Source: Gammaproteobacteria bacterium
GTDB lineage: Bacteria; Pseudomonadota; Gammaproteobacteria; Burkholderiales; Gallionellaceae
Assembly (NCBI GenBank): GCA_018813765.1
Contig: JAHJBC010000006.1
Span: 310,001 to 374,000, forward strand
Reading direction: 5' to 3'
DNA: 64,000 bases
The notes under the pieces are model-generated. The model had not been told where the DNA came from. It made no database searches and worked only from the letters and a program-made list of their open reading frames with translations. A program made the translations under genes and the position numbers. The first letter of the stretch is position 1. The number at the start of each line of letters is the position of its first letter. This document shows, piece after piece, positions 33,505 to 42,891 of the stretch.

Positions 33505-34938
33505 ATGAAATACATTTCCACCCGTGGCAACGCACCCGCCAAGACCTTCACCGAAATCCTGCTCGGCGGCCTCGCTCCCGATGGCGGCCTGTACCTGCCC
33601 GAGCAATATCCGCAAGTGACACGCGCCGAGCTGGATGCCTGGCGCAAGCTGTCGTATGCCGATCTGGCTTATGCCGTGTTGTCGAAGTTCATCACCGACA
33701 TCCCGGCGGCCGACCTCAAAGCCATCATCGACAAGACCTACACCGCCGAGGTGTACTGCAACGGACGCGCCGACAGCGATGCGATGCAGATCACGCCGCT
33801 GCGCAAACTGAGCGAGGGTGTGTATCTCCAAGAACTCTCCAACGGCCCGACGCTGGCGTTCAAGGACATGGCGATGCAATTGCTCGGCAACCTGTTCGAG
33901 TATGCGCTGGCGAAGCAGAACGAGGAGCTGAACATCCTCGGCGCCACCTCGGGCGACACCGGTTCCGCCGCCGAATACGCGATGCGCGGCAAGCAGGGCA
34001 TCCGTGTGTTCATGCTGTCGCCGGACGGCAAGATGTCGGCCTTCCAGCGCGCACAGATGTATTCACTGCAGGATCCCAATATCCACAACATCGCCATCCA
34101 CGGTTTCTTCGACGACGCGCAGGACATGGTGAAGGCCATTTCCAACGACCATGCGTTCAAGGCCAAATACAAGATCGGCACGGTCAACTCGATCAACTGG
34201 GCGCGCGTGTCGGCGCAGGTGGTGTACTACTTCAAGGGCTACTTCGCGGCGACGCAATCCAGCGACGAGCAGGTCGCGTTCTCGGTGCCGTCCGGCAACT
34301 TCGGCAACATCTGCGCGGGGCACATCGCGCGCATGATGGGCCTGCCCATCGGCCAGCTCATCCTCGCCACCAACGAGAACGATGTGCTGGACGAGTTCTT
34401 CCGCAGCGGCGTCTATCGTCCGCGCGGCACCGACCACACCTACGAAACCAGCAGCCCGTCGATGGACATCAGCAAGGCATCCAACTTTGAGCGCTTCGTG
34501 TTCGACCTGGTCGGTCGCGATGCCGCCAGGGTGCGCGAGTTCTGGGGCAAGGTGGAGGCGGGCGGCGCATTCGACATCAAGGGCTCCGACTATTGGAACA
34601 AGCTGCCGAAGTTCGATTTCGCCTCCGGCAAGAGCACGCACCAGGACCGCCTCAAGACCATCCGCGAAGTGTGGCAGGAATACGGCGTGATGGTGGACAC
34701 GCACACCGCCGACGGCCTCAAGGTCGGGCTGGAGCAGCGCCGTCCCAGCCTGCCGCTGATCTGCCTGGAGACCGCGCTTCCGGCCAAGTTCGCCGAAACC
34801 ATCCAGGAAGCATTGGGTCGTCAGCCCGAGCGTCCCAAGGCGATGGAAGGCATCGAGAATCTGCCGCAGCGTTGCGAGGTGATGGATGCGGATGTGGCGA
34901 AGCTGAAGGCGTTCATCACGGCCAACGTTCCTGCGTAA
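33505..34938 (+). CDS. thrC: Threonine synthase
   Basis: 477 residues, the longer class with an N-terminal domain. MKYISTRGNAPAKTFTEILLGGLAPDGGLYLPE is typical, the PLP lysine is in GPTLAFKDMAMQL, and GATSGDTGSAAEYA binds cofactor phosphate; VPSGNFGNICAG is also diagnostic. It converts phosphohomoserine to threonine. It follows hom in the same operon. No thrB is visible in the window. Confidence 0.97.
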   Translation: MKYISTRGNAPAKTFTEILLGGLAPDGGLYLPEQYPQVTRAELDAWRKLSYADLAYAVLSKFITDIPAADLKAIIDKTYTAEVYCNGRADSDAMQITPLRKLSEGVYLQELSNGPTLAFKDMAMQLLGNLFEYALAKQNEELNILGATSGDTGSAAEYAMRGKQGIRVFMLSPDGKMSAFQRAQMYSLQDPNIHNIAIHGFFDDAQDMVKAISNDHAFKAKYKIGTVNSINWARVSAQVVYYFKGYFAATQSSDEQVAFSVPSGNFGNICAGHIARMMGLPIGQLILATNENDVLDEFFRSGVYRPRGTDHTYETSSPSMDISKASNFERFVFDLVGRDAARVREFWGKVEAGGAFDIKGSDYWNKLPKFDFASGKSTHQDRLKTIREVWQEYGVMVDTHTADGLKVGLEQRRPSLPLICLETALPAKFAETIQEALGRQPERPKAMEGIENLPQRCEVMDADVAKLKAFITANVPA

Positions 34939-34998
34939 ACCCGGTTATTGCCAGGCTGACGATTCGGGATGCCGCTCCCGGTGATGAAAGGCGAATGC

Positions 34999-36786
34999 AT
35001 GACATCAATACAACACGGCAATGCATCGGCAGGCAAAGGTACGGATAGCCAAACCGTGCAGGTCACTGCGCAGGCGATCGATTTCCTCTATGACAATGTG
35101 AACATGGTGCTGTACGGCATCCTGCTGATGCCGATCGCGATGGTGTTCGTCATGTGGGGGCGCATCGACCATGCGCTGCTGCTTTTATGGAGCGCCGTGG
35201 TCATCGGGATCGTCCTTGTGCGGCTGCTGCTGGTCAGGGCCTACAAACGGCGCGACCCGGTACCTGGGGATGCGCCGCGCTGGGGGCGCTATTTCACGCT
35301 GACCGCGCTGGCGAACGGGCTGGCCTGGGGGCTGGCGGGGATGGTCTTTTTCTCGCCCGACTCCGCAGTCGTGCAGGTCTTCCTCTATACCTGCGTCATC
35401 GGACTGGCCGCGGGCTCCATCATCGTCTATTCCTACTGGCTGGAAAGTTATTACGCGTTCATCATCCCCGCCTTTTCACTGTGCGCTCTGCGTCTGGTTG
35501 CCGAGGGAGAGGATTACCAGTGGCTGGGCCTGCTGCTCATGATGCTGGTTGTCATTCTGTTCAAGCTGGGGAGCAAAACCAGTTCGGCGGCGCTGGCTTC
35601 GATACGACTGCATCTTGAGAACCAGGCCCTGATCGAAAAATTGCGCGAAGAGAAGGAGATCGCCGAGGCGGCAAGCCGCGACAAGACGCGTTTCCTCGCT
35701 TCGGCCAGCCACGACCTGCGCCAACCCATCCATGCGCTTACCCTGTATTCCGAAGCGCTACACTCCGAACTCAACAACGCCAAAGGCAGGAACATGCTGG
35801 CCAGCATGGGCCGTTCCATCGCGGCGCTCAACCAGTTGTTGGGATCGCTGCTGGATATCTCCAAGCTGGATGCCGACATCGTCAGGCCCAGTTGCTCCGA
35901 CTTTTCGCTGCGCAACCTGCTCATCCGCCTGGGAGACGAATATGCGCCGCAGGCGCAGGCGAAAGGATTGGCATGGTGTATCGAAACGGATGGCCATGTC
36001 GTGCGTAGCGACCCTGTCCTGCTGGAGACGATGTTACGCAACCTCATCAGCAACGCCATCCGCTACACCTTCAAGGGCGGCATCGTCGTGCACTGTCGCG
36101 AGGAAGGCGGCGAGGTGACCGTCGAGGTTGCCGATACCGGCATCGGCATTCCGCTGGAGCAGCAGCGGGAGGTGTTCCGCGAGTTCTTCCAGCTTGCCAA
36201 TCCCGAGCGCGACCGTTCGCAGGGGTTGGGGCTGGGGCTGTCCATCGTCGAGCGTCTGGCGACACTGTTGAAGCATCGCATCGAGCTGGAATCGGAACCC
36301 GGCAAAGGCACGCGGATCGCCGTCGTGATGCAAGCGGGCGATCCATCCTTGCTGGAGGATGATGCCGCAAACGGACAGCGGCACGGCAACATCACCGGCA
36401 ACTGGGAAAGCCTGGACATGGAGGTGCTGGTGATCGACGACGAAGCTTCGGTGCGCGAGAGCATGCGGGTGGTGCTGGAAGACTGGGGCTGCGAAGTGAC
36501 GCTGGCGGGCGGAGCACAGGAAGCGCTGGATGCGGTGAAAAACGGGGCAATGCCGCAGGTCATTATCGCGGATTACCGTCTGCGCGACGGCAAGACCGGC
36601 GTGCAGGCGATCAAACTGTTGCGTCAGGAGACCGGTAGCGAGATACCGGCGCTCATCGTCACCGGCGATACTCACCCAGAGCGCTTGCGCGAAGTGCAGG
36701 AGAGCGGATTCAAGCTGATGCACAAGCCCGCGCAACCGGCGCAGTTGCGTGCCTTCCTGCGCCACTTGTTACGGCATAAAGCGTGA
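34999..36786 (+). CDS. Hybrid sensor histidine kinase with multi-helix membrane domain
   Basis: 595 residues from the ATG at 34999 (AAAGGCG upstream); an ATG at 34969 is possible. About six membrane helices occupy residues 25-195. The kinase core has the H-box FLASASHDLRQPIHAL, N-box LRNLISNAIRYT, G1 DTGIGIP, F-box and GLGLGLSIVERL. A C-terminal receiver follows, with VLVIDDEAS and phospho-acceptor Asp in IIADYRLRDG. The H-box with LRQPIHAL matches kinases that pair with LuxR-type regulators. The regulator gene ends only 18 bp away, convergent. The partial kinase at 63328 has the same layout. Confidence 0.92.
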   Translation: MTSIQHGNASAGKGTDSQTVQVTAQAIDFLYDNVNMVLYGILLMPIAMVFVMWGRIDHALLLLWSAVVIGIVLVRLLLVRAYKRRDPVPGDAPRWGRYFTLTALANGLAWGLAGMVFFSPDSAVVQVFLYTCVIGLAAGSIIVYSYWLESYYAFIIPAFSLCALRLVAEGEDYQWLGLLLMMLVVILFKLGSKTSSAALASIRLHLENQALIEKLREEKEIAEAASRDKTRFLASASHDLRQPIHALTLYSEALHSELNNAKGRNMLASMGRSIAALNQLLGSLLDISKLDADIVRPSCSDFSLRNLLIRLGDEYAPQAQAKGLAWCIETDGHVVRSDPVLLETMLRNLISNAIRYTFKGGIVVHCREEGGEVTVEVADTGIGIPLEQQREVFREFFQLANPERDRSQGLGLGLSIVERLATLLKHRIELESEPGKGTRIAVVMQAGDPSLLEDDAANGQRHGNITGNWESLDMEVLVIDDEASVRESMRVVLEDWGCEVTLAGGAQEALDAVKNGAMPQVIIADYRLRDGKTGVQAIKLLRQETGSEIPALIVTGDTHPERLREVQESGFKLMHKPAQPAQLRAFLRHLLRHKA

Positions 36787-36804
36787 GGGGAAAGTCCCCG
36801 GCGT

Positions 36805-37437
36805 TCAGTCCGCAAAAAGCCCGATGCTCTCGGCAGTGCGGATCGCCTCGAAGCGCTTGGACACGTTGAGGGTCTTGAAGATCGCGCCGGTATGCGCCTT
36901 GATGGTGGCGACCGACAATCCCATCTCCTGCGCGATCTCCTTGTTCGACTTCCCCTGTGCGATTGCACGCAGAACCTTCACCTGTTGCGGAGTCAGTTCG
37001 CGCGGCATCGCGGCATTGTTCTTGGGCGGCACGACTGGGCGCGATTGCAGCAGTCGCGGTGGGATATAGATGCCGCCCGAAAGCACCAGTCCCAGCGCAC
37101 GCAGCAATATCGGGGTGGATTCGCTCTTGGCGATGTAACCCATCGCGCCGGCATCGAGCGCGCGGCGCATGTCCTGCACACTCTCGGATGCCGAAACGAC
37201 CACTACGGGGGTGAATTGCGCGCACTCCAGGAACCGTTCCAGTCCTTCAAACGATTCCATATCCGGCATGCTGAGGTCGAGCACGGCGAGCGACAGATCT
37301 GAATGCTGCAATCCCAGCTCCAGCGCCGAGTTCCAGTCATGCGCCTCCAGGGCGGTTACCCCTTCGGCGAGTTGCTGGACGATCTGCGCGAGTGCGCCCC
37401 GGTATAGGGCATGGTCGTCTGCGATGAGTATCTTCAT
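36805..37437 (-). CDS. LuxR/NarL family response regulator
   Basis: 210 residues from the ATG at 37437. The receiver (1-120) starts MKILIADDHALYRG, with phospho-acceptor Asp in AVLDLSMPD and Lys in GYIAKSES. The LuxR helix-turn-helix (about 145-205) is LTPQQVKVLRAIAQGKSNKEIAQEMGLSVATIKAHTGAIFKTLNV. It is convergent with the hybrid kinase gene, which most likely phosphorylates it. Target genes are not evident. Confidence 0.93.
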   Translation of the reverse strand: MKILIADDHALYRGALAQIVQQLAEGVTALEAHDWNSALELGLQHSDLSLAVLDLSMPDMESFEGLERFLECAQFTPVVVVSASESVQDMRRALDAGAMGYIAKSESTPILLRALGLVLSGGIYIPPRLLQSRPVVPPKNNAAMPRELTPQQVKVLRAIAQGKSNKEIAQEMGLSVATIKAHTGAIFKTLNVSKRFEAIRTAESIGLFAD

Positions 37438-37560
37438 ACGGCGGTCGGGAATATTGTTATTATTTTGCGGATGCCCGCAATCTTTACATTGCACAGGACA
37501 TACGTCAAATTCATTTGCAGCCCGATTCGAGGGCAAGCTTCAGTATTCCGCTTGGGTATT

Positions 37561-38937
37561 TCAACGCAGCAGCGAGATGAATTCCTCGAATTTCCCGCCG
37601 CTGGTTCTGGGCAGTTCCTGTCTGGAGCAGGTGTAGCGTAACGGGAAAGGATGGCCGAGCGCGGCGTGGACAAGCTCGGTCAGCTTGGATTCCTGCTCTT
37701 GCGAAAGCGGTGCATCGACTACCAGCCTGATCTCAATATCTTCCAGCGAGTGTTGTACGGCCTGGTATTGCCTGATGTCGGCGATCTCGCGATAGTGGTG
37801 CGCGCCGATCAGCGGCCAATGCCTGCTGCCGTCCGGCAGAACGACCATGTTGCGTCTCCGCCCCATGATGCGCGACAGCGTGGACAGTCCGCGCCCGCAG
37901 GTACAGGCCGGTCCGACCTCGGCATAGTCGCGTATCTCGTAACGGATGATCGGCGTGGCGAAATTGTGCAGGTCGGTGATGACGATGCGCCCGATCTCTC
38001 CCGGCTGGCACGGCTTGCCGTCGTCGTCCAGCACCTCCACGATCAGGCTTTCGCTCTGGATGTGATACAGGCCGCTGACCGGGCATTGCAGCGCGATGAG
38101 CCCGACCTCCTGCGAACTGTACATGTCCACGATCTCTATCCCGCCCAGCTTGCTGCAGCGTTCGCGCAGTCCCGGATGCAGCGTCTCGCCGACGGTTCGC
38201 ACCTGGCGCAAGGACGGCGGCACGGCGTCGCCGTTCTCGTATCGATCGAGCAGGGCGCCCAGATTGGATGGATAGGTGAGCAGGTATTTCGGGTCTATGC
38301 GCGCCAGCCAGGCAGACTGTTGCGCGACATCCATTGCCAGCGGTTGTGCATACGAAGGGCCGGTCTCGATCAGCAGCGTCGCCGGATGTCCCCAACCGAG
38401 TTGTGCCGCCTTGACCGGATCGTCCAGCGTCGGCGTGAGTGCCTTGATCACCGCCAGCGTGGCGGAAAAATCGCGCTCGTGCCAGAGATGCTCGCGCATC
38501 GCCAGCGCCAGCCACAGCAACTGGTTGACCTCGGTCTTTGCCACCGTAACCACCTGTCCGGTCGAACCCGATGTCTGCAACTTGTGCACCGCCCCATGCC
38601 GCTTGGGAACAGCGCGGCAATAGATACTGTCCGCCTGCTGCATCAGTTCGGCGCGCGTCAGTAACGGGATGGATGAGAATGATTCGGATGTCCATGACTG
38701 CACCGGATCGAGTCCGGCTTGCTCGAAGCGGCTGCGAAAGAACGGCGATTGCAGGCTGGCGTGTCTTGCCAGCAAGCCGAATTGGTCAAGCTGCCGCTGC
38801 TGTAATTCCTGCGCGGTCCACCATTGGCTGTCTTCGAACTGAGTGAGCAGGGCGAGCAGATTCGCGGCGACCGGGTCGGGGATAGCAGGCCAGCCTATGG
38901 CTTCAACGCTGCCTTTCAAGTGGCGGAGAAATTTCAT
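37561..38937 (-). CDS. CapK/PaaK-like adenylate-forming enzyme
   Basis: 458 residues from the ATG at 38937, overlapping the stop of the upstream methyltransferase. It is an AMP-forming ligase fold: the ATP loop LQTSGSTGQVVTV, the acidic substrate motif VDMYSSQEVGLIALQC, the hinge RIVITDLHNFATPIIRYEIRDYAEVGPACTCGRGLSTLSRIMGRRRN, and the C-terminal lysine region PRTSGGKFEEFI. This is the order seen in phenylacetate-CoA ligase and CapK proteins. The acid it activates is unknown. Gene order suggests a three-step pathway with the methyltransferase and VOC protein. Confidence 0.85.
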   Translation of the reverse strand: MKFLRHLKGSVEAIGWPAIPDPVAANLLALLTQFEDSQWWTAQELQQRQLDQFGLLARHASLQSPFFRSRFEQAGLDPVQSWTSESFSSIPLLTRAELMQQADSIYCRAVPKRHGAVHKLQTSGSTGQVVTVAKTEVNQLLWLALAMREHLWHERDFSATLAVIKALTPTLDDPVKAAQLGWGHPATLLIETGPSYAQPLAMDVAQQSAWLARIDPKYLLTYPSNLGALLDRYENGDAVPPSLRQVRTVGETLHPGLRERCSKLGGIEIVDMYSSQEVGLIALQCPVSGLYHIQSESLIVEVLDDDGKPCQPGEIGRIVITDLHNFATPIIRYEIRDYAEVGPACTCGRGLSTLSRIMGRRRNMVVLPDGSRHWPLIGAHHYREIADIRQYQAVQHSLEDIEIRLVVDAPLSQEQESKLTELVHAALGHPFPLRYTCSRQELPRTSGGKFEEFISLLR

Positions 38938-39725
38938 TTGCTCGCCCCAAGCACCAGAATGGGACAACGCTCTGCCAGTTCGTAACTGCCGTAGATGATC
39001 TCATGCTCCTTGAGTGTGGGCGGGATCGCCTTTCGCACCTGCGCCAGCGTCGGATAGCAATAGCGCGCATCCGAGCCGCGATAGAAATCGATGGTCTCGA
39101 TCTCGTCGGCGCGCCAACCGGTCGCGGCAGCCAGTGCCCCGCGATCCGGGATCAGACGGTCGAAGGTCGCTGCCGTCTCCGCGACGGACAAGGTGTAATC
39201 CGTCGACTCGGAGGCGATCGCCATCGACAGCCGCCACTTGAATGCATGCACGCCCTCAATCTTGCCCGCCAGCGCATCGTTGCAGACCTGCTCGCGCGTT
39301 TCGCGCTGCTCCGGATTCACGAACACACGCAGCAATATCTTGCCGCCGGGAGCAATGACCTTCGCGAGCTGTTCGAAGAATCGCCGGTGCTGGCCGGGTT
39401 GCGCCAGCAACACCAGGCAACCGTCGCCGATGAGCGTATCGAACGATGCAGGGGGAAATGGCATGTCGAGCCAGTCGCCCAGTACCGCCTTCTGACGGTC
39501 ATGCCAGAGCGCGGCGATCATGGCGGCGCTGTTGTCGATGGCAGTGAGGTCGGGGGCAAGGTCGGCCAGTTCCGGAGTCACACCAAGCAACAGCGAGCGG
39601 CCGGGTGCATCGCCCATTGCCTGCCGGAAGTTCGCCACATCTTCCGCGTTCGGGCGCAACGGCGAACCCAGCCGGTTCCAGCGCTGCGCGAATCCCTGCC
39701 AGTAGCTGTTCGGGTTTGTTGGCAT
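38934..39725 (-). CDS. SAM-dependent methyltransferase, class I
   Basis: 263 residues. Motif I is LLLGVTPELADLAP, a variant without the usual GxGxG, followed by LTAIDNSAAMIAALW (acidic end of beta 2), DMPFPPASFDTLIGDGCLVLL (motif II-III) and VIAPGGKILLRVF. The C-terminal part (TGWRADEIETIDFYRGSDARYCYPTL) is family-specific. It is the middle gene of a packed operon, 5 bp after the VOC gene and overlapping the CapK-like gene. The substrate is probably the ligand activated or rearranged by those neighbours. Confidence 0.85.
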   Translation of the reverse strand: MPTNPNSYWQGFAQRWNRLGSPLRPNAEDVANFRQAMGDAPGRSLLLGVTPELADLAPDLTAIDNSAAMIAALWHDRQKAVLGDWLDMPFPPASFDTLIGDGCLVLLAQPGQHRRFFEQLAKVIAPGGKILLRVFVNPEQRETREQVCNDALAGKIEGVHAFKWRLSMAIASESTDYTLSVAETAATFDRLIPDRGALAAATGWRADEIETIDFYRGSDARYCYPTLAQVRKAIPPTLKEHEIIYGSYELAERCPILVLGASK

Positions 39726-39730
39726 GGTGT

Positions 39731-40231
39731 TCAGTACAGGTCTTTCTTTTCCAGCGCGCGGAACAATCCTGCCACGTTCTTCTCCGAGAACGGGACGCCA
39801 TGCCGCTCGATCAACTCGATGCGTACGCCGCTTGCCGGATCGCGGTGCAGAAAGGCCTGGCGGATTCCCTTGTCACTGATGACGGGGGTGTCGGTCGTGG
39901 CGCCTGCCAGATTCGCGCGTTCGAGCGCCCGGTCCAGATCGGTCACGGCGAAAGCGATGTGATGGATGCCAGTGCCGTAGCGTGCGAGGAATTTCGAGAC
40001 CTGCGATTCCGGCGAGGTGCCCTGCACCAGCACCACGGTCGCGCCTGCGGATTTCAACACCGCATACACCATGCCAGTGTGGTCGCCGTTCACTTCACTG
40101 CGTTCCAGCAGCGCGAAACCCAGCGCCGTGGAATAGCGGGCAATGGCAGCATCGATGTTGGCGACCGCAATCGCGACATGATCGATGCCGAGGACCAACT
40201 CGCCGAGTTGTGCTGTCAAGGAAGCTGTCAT
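39731..40231 (-). CDS. VOC (glyoxalase/dioxygenase) superfamily protein
   Basis: 166 residues from the ATG at 40231. It has the two beta-alpha-beta-beta-beta modules of the vicinal oxygen chelate fold. Candidate metal ligands are His in LGIDHVAIAV, His in GIHHIAFAV and Glu in VRIELIERHG, as in methylmalonyl-CoA epimerase and 4-hydroxyphenylpyruvate dioxygenase. Length and motif spacing are closest to the epimerase group, but the context does not fit propionate metabolism. It is the first gene of a three-gene operon. Confidence 0.83.
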   Translation of the reverse strand: MTASLTAQLGELVLGIDHVAIAVANIDAAIARYSTALGFALLERSEVNGDHTGMVYAVLKSAGATVVLVQGTSPESQVSKFLARYGTGIHHIAFAVTDLDRALERANLAGATTDTPVISDKGIRQAFLHRDPASGVRIELIERHGVPFSEKNVAGLFRALEKKDLY

Positions 40232-40293
40232 TTGCAATTTATCTCAAGCATCAGGCTGGCTCGATCTTCTCTCCAAGCCAGAAGGGAGAGCTC

Positions 40294-40418
40294 GTCATTC
40301 CGGCGCAGGCCGGAATCCAGATAATTGACAATTTCCCGCGAAAGCGGGACAACATTGCTTTTATGCCTGCTTTGCAGAATGTTCTTTTCAACTGGATTCC
40401 GGCCTGCGCCGGAATGAC
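40294..40418. repeat. Palindromic repeat, family A, composite
   Basis: Outer arms GTCATTCCGGCGCAGGCCGG and CCGGCCTGCGCCGGAATGAC are inverted. Inside is a second smaller hairpin TTCCCGCGAAAGCGGGACAA. The copy at 54348 has the same nested structure, so the composite moves as a unit. It lies upstream of the VOC operon and downstream of the TPR-sulfotransferase gene. Confidence 0.88.
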
Positions 40419-40448
40419 GGCGCCTCTGCGAATCAATTATCCGGCTTT

Positions 40449-42572
40449 TCATCGGTTCGGCACCAAGTCGCCCAGCTCGTCCAGCAATGGCCCGAGAAAC
40501 TTCTCGTATTTGCGCCAGCGCTCCACCGACGAAGTGTAGATGGGCTGGCGCACCTGCGTCACGCTGGCGGTGCGCACCTGGCGCTTGGTCTTGTGGAAAT
40601 CGAGGCAGGCAGCATCCCATTCCAGCCCGCAATAATCGAGCAGGCGCCGTGCCTGTCCTTCCTGGTCGGCCACGATATCCTCATACACGATATCGAGGAA
40701 AGCGCCGCGCGGCAGCACCTTGCGCCAGTGGTCCATCATGCGCGCGTAGTCGGCGTAATAGCGGCCGAGTTCGGCGAGGTCGTAAGTGTGTTCCTGCTTG
40801 CGGTGGAACAGGCGCGTGAAGCACGACACGCAGGTATCCACCGGGTTGCGGTTGACGTGGATGATCTTCGCGTTCGGCAGCATCAGGTGGATCAGCGGCA
40901 CGGCGAGGAAATTGGCCGGCATCTTGTCGGTGATGTGTTTGGCATCCGGCGCGCGCGTCCTGAGTCCGGCGACATATTCATTCCCCCATGCGCTAAGCGT
41001 GCTCTGGTCAAGATAGCGCAGGTTGTCGGGAAAGGTCGTCGTCTTCGGATCGGTCTTGCGATGCGCCACGCGTAGCAGGTCGGGCAGCTCGCCCGCACCG
41101 TACACCTCCGGATGGCTGGCGATGATCTGCTCGGTCAGCGTGGTGCCCGAGCGCGGCATGCCGAGCACGAAGATCGGCAGGTCGGACGGGTTGCCGCTGC
41201 CGCGCAGCTTGTCGATGTAGTCCTTGCTGAAGATCTCCGCCAGTTCGGCAAACTGCCGAGCCGAGGCGTCCGGCTGGTAGTCGAACCGGGCACGCTTGAT
41301 CTTGCATCCGGCGAGGTAGTTCGGGAACGCCTTGTCGTAATCCTTGGTGTCGTCGTAGCACTTGCCCAACGCAAAATGCAGCGACAACTTGCGGTTGTCG
41401 GAAAGCTGGTCGCCGCCCTGCTGCAGTTCGAGCAATGCCGCAAAATTCTCGTCGCCGGGTTTGACCTTTGCGGTCTGGATGAGCTGGATGCGCGCGGGCA
41501 CGTTGTCCGGCTTCAGCGCCAGTGCGCGCCGGAACAGCTCTTCCGCGCGTTCCAGTTCGCCGTTCTCCACGCACAGATGGCCCAGGCCCAGCAACGCTTC
41601 ATCGCTGTTCGGGTCGAGCGCCAGCGCACGGTCGAACTCGGCCTCGGCCTGTTCGGGGCGGGAAGCTTCGGTATGGATGCTGCCCATCAGCACATGTGTT
41701 TTGGGATTGTTGCCATCGATCCGGAGTGCGCGCAGCGCCGCCTTTTCCGCTTCATCGAGCGAATCCGAGGCCTGCAGCGTCTTCGCCAGCCCCATCTGCG
41801 CTTCGAGATATTCCGGGCGCAGTTCCAGCGCACGGCGGAATTTGGCCAGCGCTGCATCGTACTGCTCCAGCGCCAGATGAACCCCGCCCATGTTGCAGAC
41901 CGCTTCGGCGAAATTCGGGTTGAGCTTGAGCGCCTTTTCCAGCGCCTCGGTCGCTTCCGGGATGCTGTCTTCCTCCAGCAGCAGCGCGCCGAGGTTGCTC
42001 AGCGGTTCGAGATAGTTCGGGTTGGCGGCCGCGGCCTTGCGGTACCACGCCAGCGCGTTCTCATTGTTTTTGCGTTCGCGCCAGATACTGCCCAGGTTGT
42101 TGAGCGAAGGGGCGAAATTGGGGTCGATTGCCAGCGCGCGCTGCTGGCATGCCTCTGCCTTGTCATAGTCCTTGCGGTCGAAATACGCGATGCCGAGGTT
42201 GCTGTGCGCCATCGCCATGCGCGGCTCCAGCTCCACAGCACGTATCCCATGCGCTATCGCCTGATCCAGTTGTTTCAGTTGGCGGCTGATCTCGCACAGG
42301 TTGGCATGGAACAGAGAGACATCGCCCTTGGCAGCGATGGCATGCTGGATCAATTCGACAGCCAGCACCTGTTTGCCGCACTGGTGCGCGATCACGCCCA
42401 GCAGGTGCAGTGCGAACGGGTGGTTCGGCTGCTGCTGCAATATCTGGCGCAGCAGATGTTCCGCTTCCTGCAAGCGGTTTTGCGTTTGCAATTGCGCCGC
42501 CAGCGCCATGGCCTGGTCGATGGTCAGGGTTGTTGGCGGCATGGAGGTGGCCGGGATGCTTGCTGATGACAT
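40449..42572 (-). CDS. TPR-repeat sulfotransferase
   Basis: 707 residues. The N-terminal 400 or so form about nine to ten tetratricopeptide repeats (for example AHSNLGIAYFDRKDYDKAEAC, FAPSLNNLGSIWRERKNNENALAWY). The sulfotransferase domain (about 460-690) has the 5'-phosphosulfate loop PIFVLGMPRSGTTLTEQI, the 3'-phosphate motif IIHVNRNPVDTCVSCFTRLF and YEDIVADQEGQARRLLDYCGL. It resembles bacterial and tyrosylprotein-type sulfotransferases that modify proteins or glycans. The TPR array may select the target. It is divergent from the adhesin operon. Confidence 0.92.
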   Translation of the reverse strand: MSSASIPATSMPPTTLTIDQAMALAAQLQTQNRLQEAEHLLRQILQQQPNHPFALHLLGVIAHQCGKQVLAVELIQHAIAAKGDVSLFHANLCEISRQLKQLDQAIAHGIRAVELEPRMAMAHSNLGIAYFDRKDYDKAEACQQRALAIDPNFAPSLNNLGSIWRERKNNENALAWYRKAAAANPNYLEPLSNLGALLLEEDSIPEATEALEKALKLNPNFAEAVCNMGGVHLALEQYDAALAKFRRALELRPEYLEAQMGLAKTLQASDSLDEAEKAALRALRIDGNNPKTHVLMGSIHTEASRPEQAEAEFDRALALDPNSDEALLGLGHLCVENGELERAEELFRRALALKPDNVPARIQLIQTAKVKPGDENFAALLELQQGGDQLSDNRKLSLHFALGKCYDDTKDYDKAFPNYLAGCKIKRARFDYQPDASARQFAELAEIFSKDYIDKLRGSGNPSDLPIFVLGMPRSGTTLTEQIIASHPEVYGAGELPDLLRVAHRKTDPKTTTFPDNLRYLDQSTLSAWGNEYVAGLRTRAPDAKHITDKMPANFLAVPLIHLMLPNAKIIHVNRNPVDTCVSCFTRLFHRKQEHTYDLAELGRYYADYARMMDHWRKVLPRGAFLDIVYEDIVADQEGQARRLLDYCGLEWDAACLDFHKTKRQVRTASVTQVRQPIYTSSVERWRKYEKFLGPLLDELGDLVPNR

Positions 42573-42891
42573 AAATCGTTAACGGGGTGGCATGAGAATC
42601 ACGCCGGAATCCTGCCATGGTTGGGGGTTTCTTGCCACGCCTTTTCCGCAACATGAATCAAATAGTGCTTTGGGATTAAGACTCTCAAGAGACCAATAAA
42701 AGTAAATACTTGCAGAACCCTATCTGGTGCGCGGTTATTGGCGCGGGAAACGTAAAAGAAATAGTCCAAGGCATAGTCCGTTTGTACTATGGTGCAAGCA
42801 GTGCGATACGTGTAGCATTTTTTCCACGAGAATATTCAGTTGCGAACGGCGTGTCATAACGATGGCGGCGCAGCAGTCAGGGAGCTGATAA
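42573..42891. other. Divergent spacer between TPR-sulfotransferase and adhesin operon
   Basis: This 319-bp stretch is more AT-rich than its surroundings and contains no credible gene. A possible rightward promoter is TTGTAC (42782) with GATACG (42805) at 17-bp spacing, about 80 bases before the adhesin start. AGGGAG at about 42879 serves as its ribosome site. No clear operator or riboswitch is seen. Confidence 0.35.
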
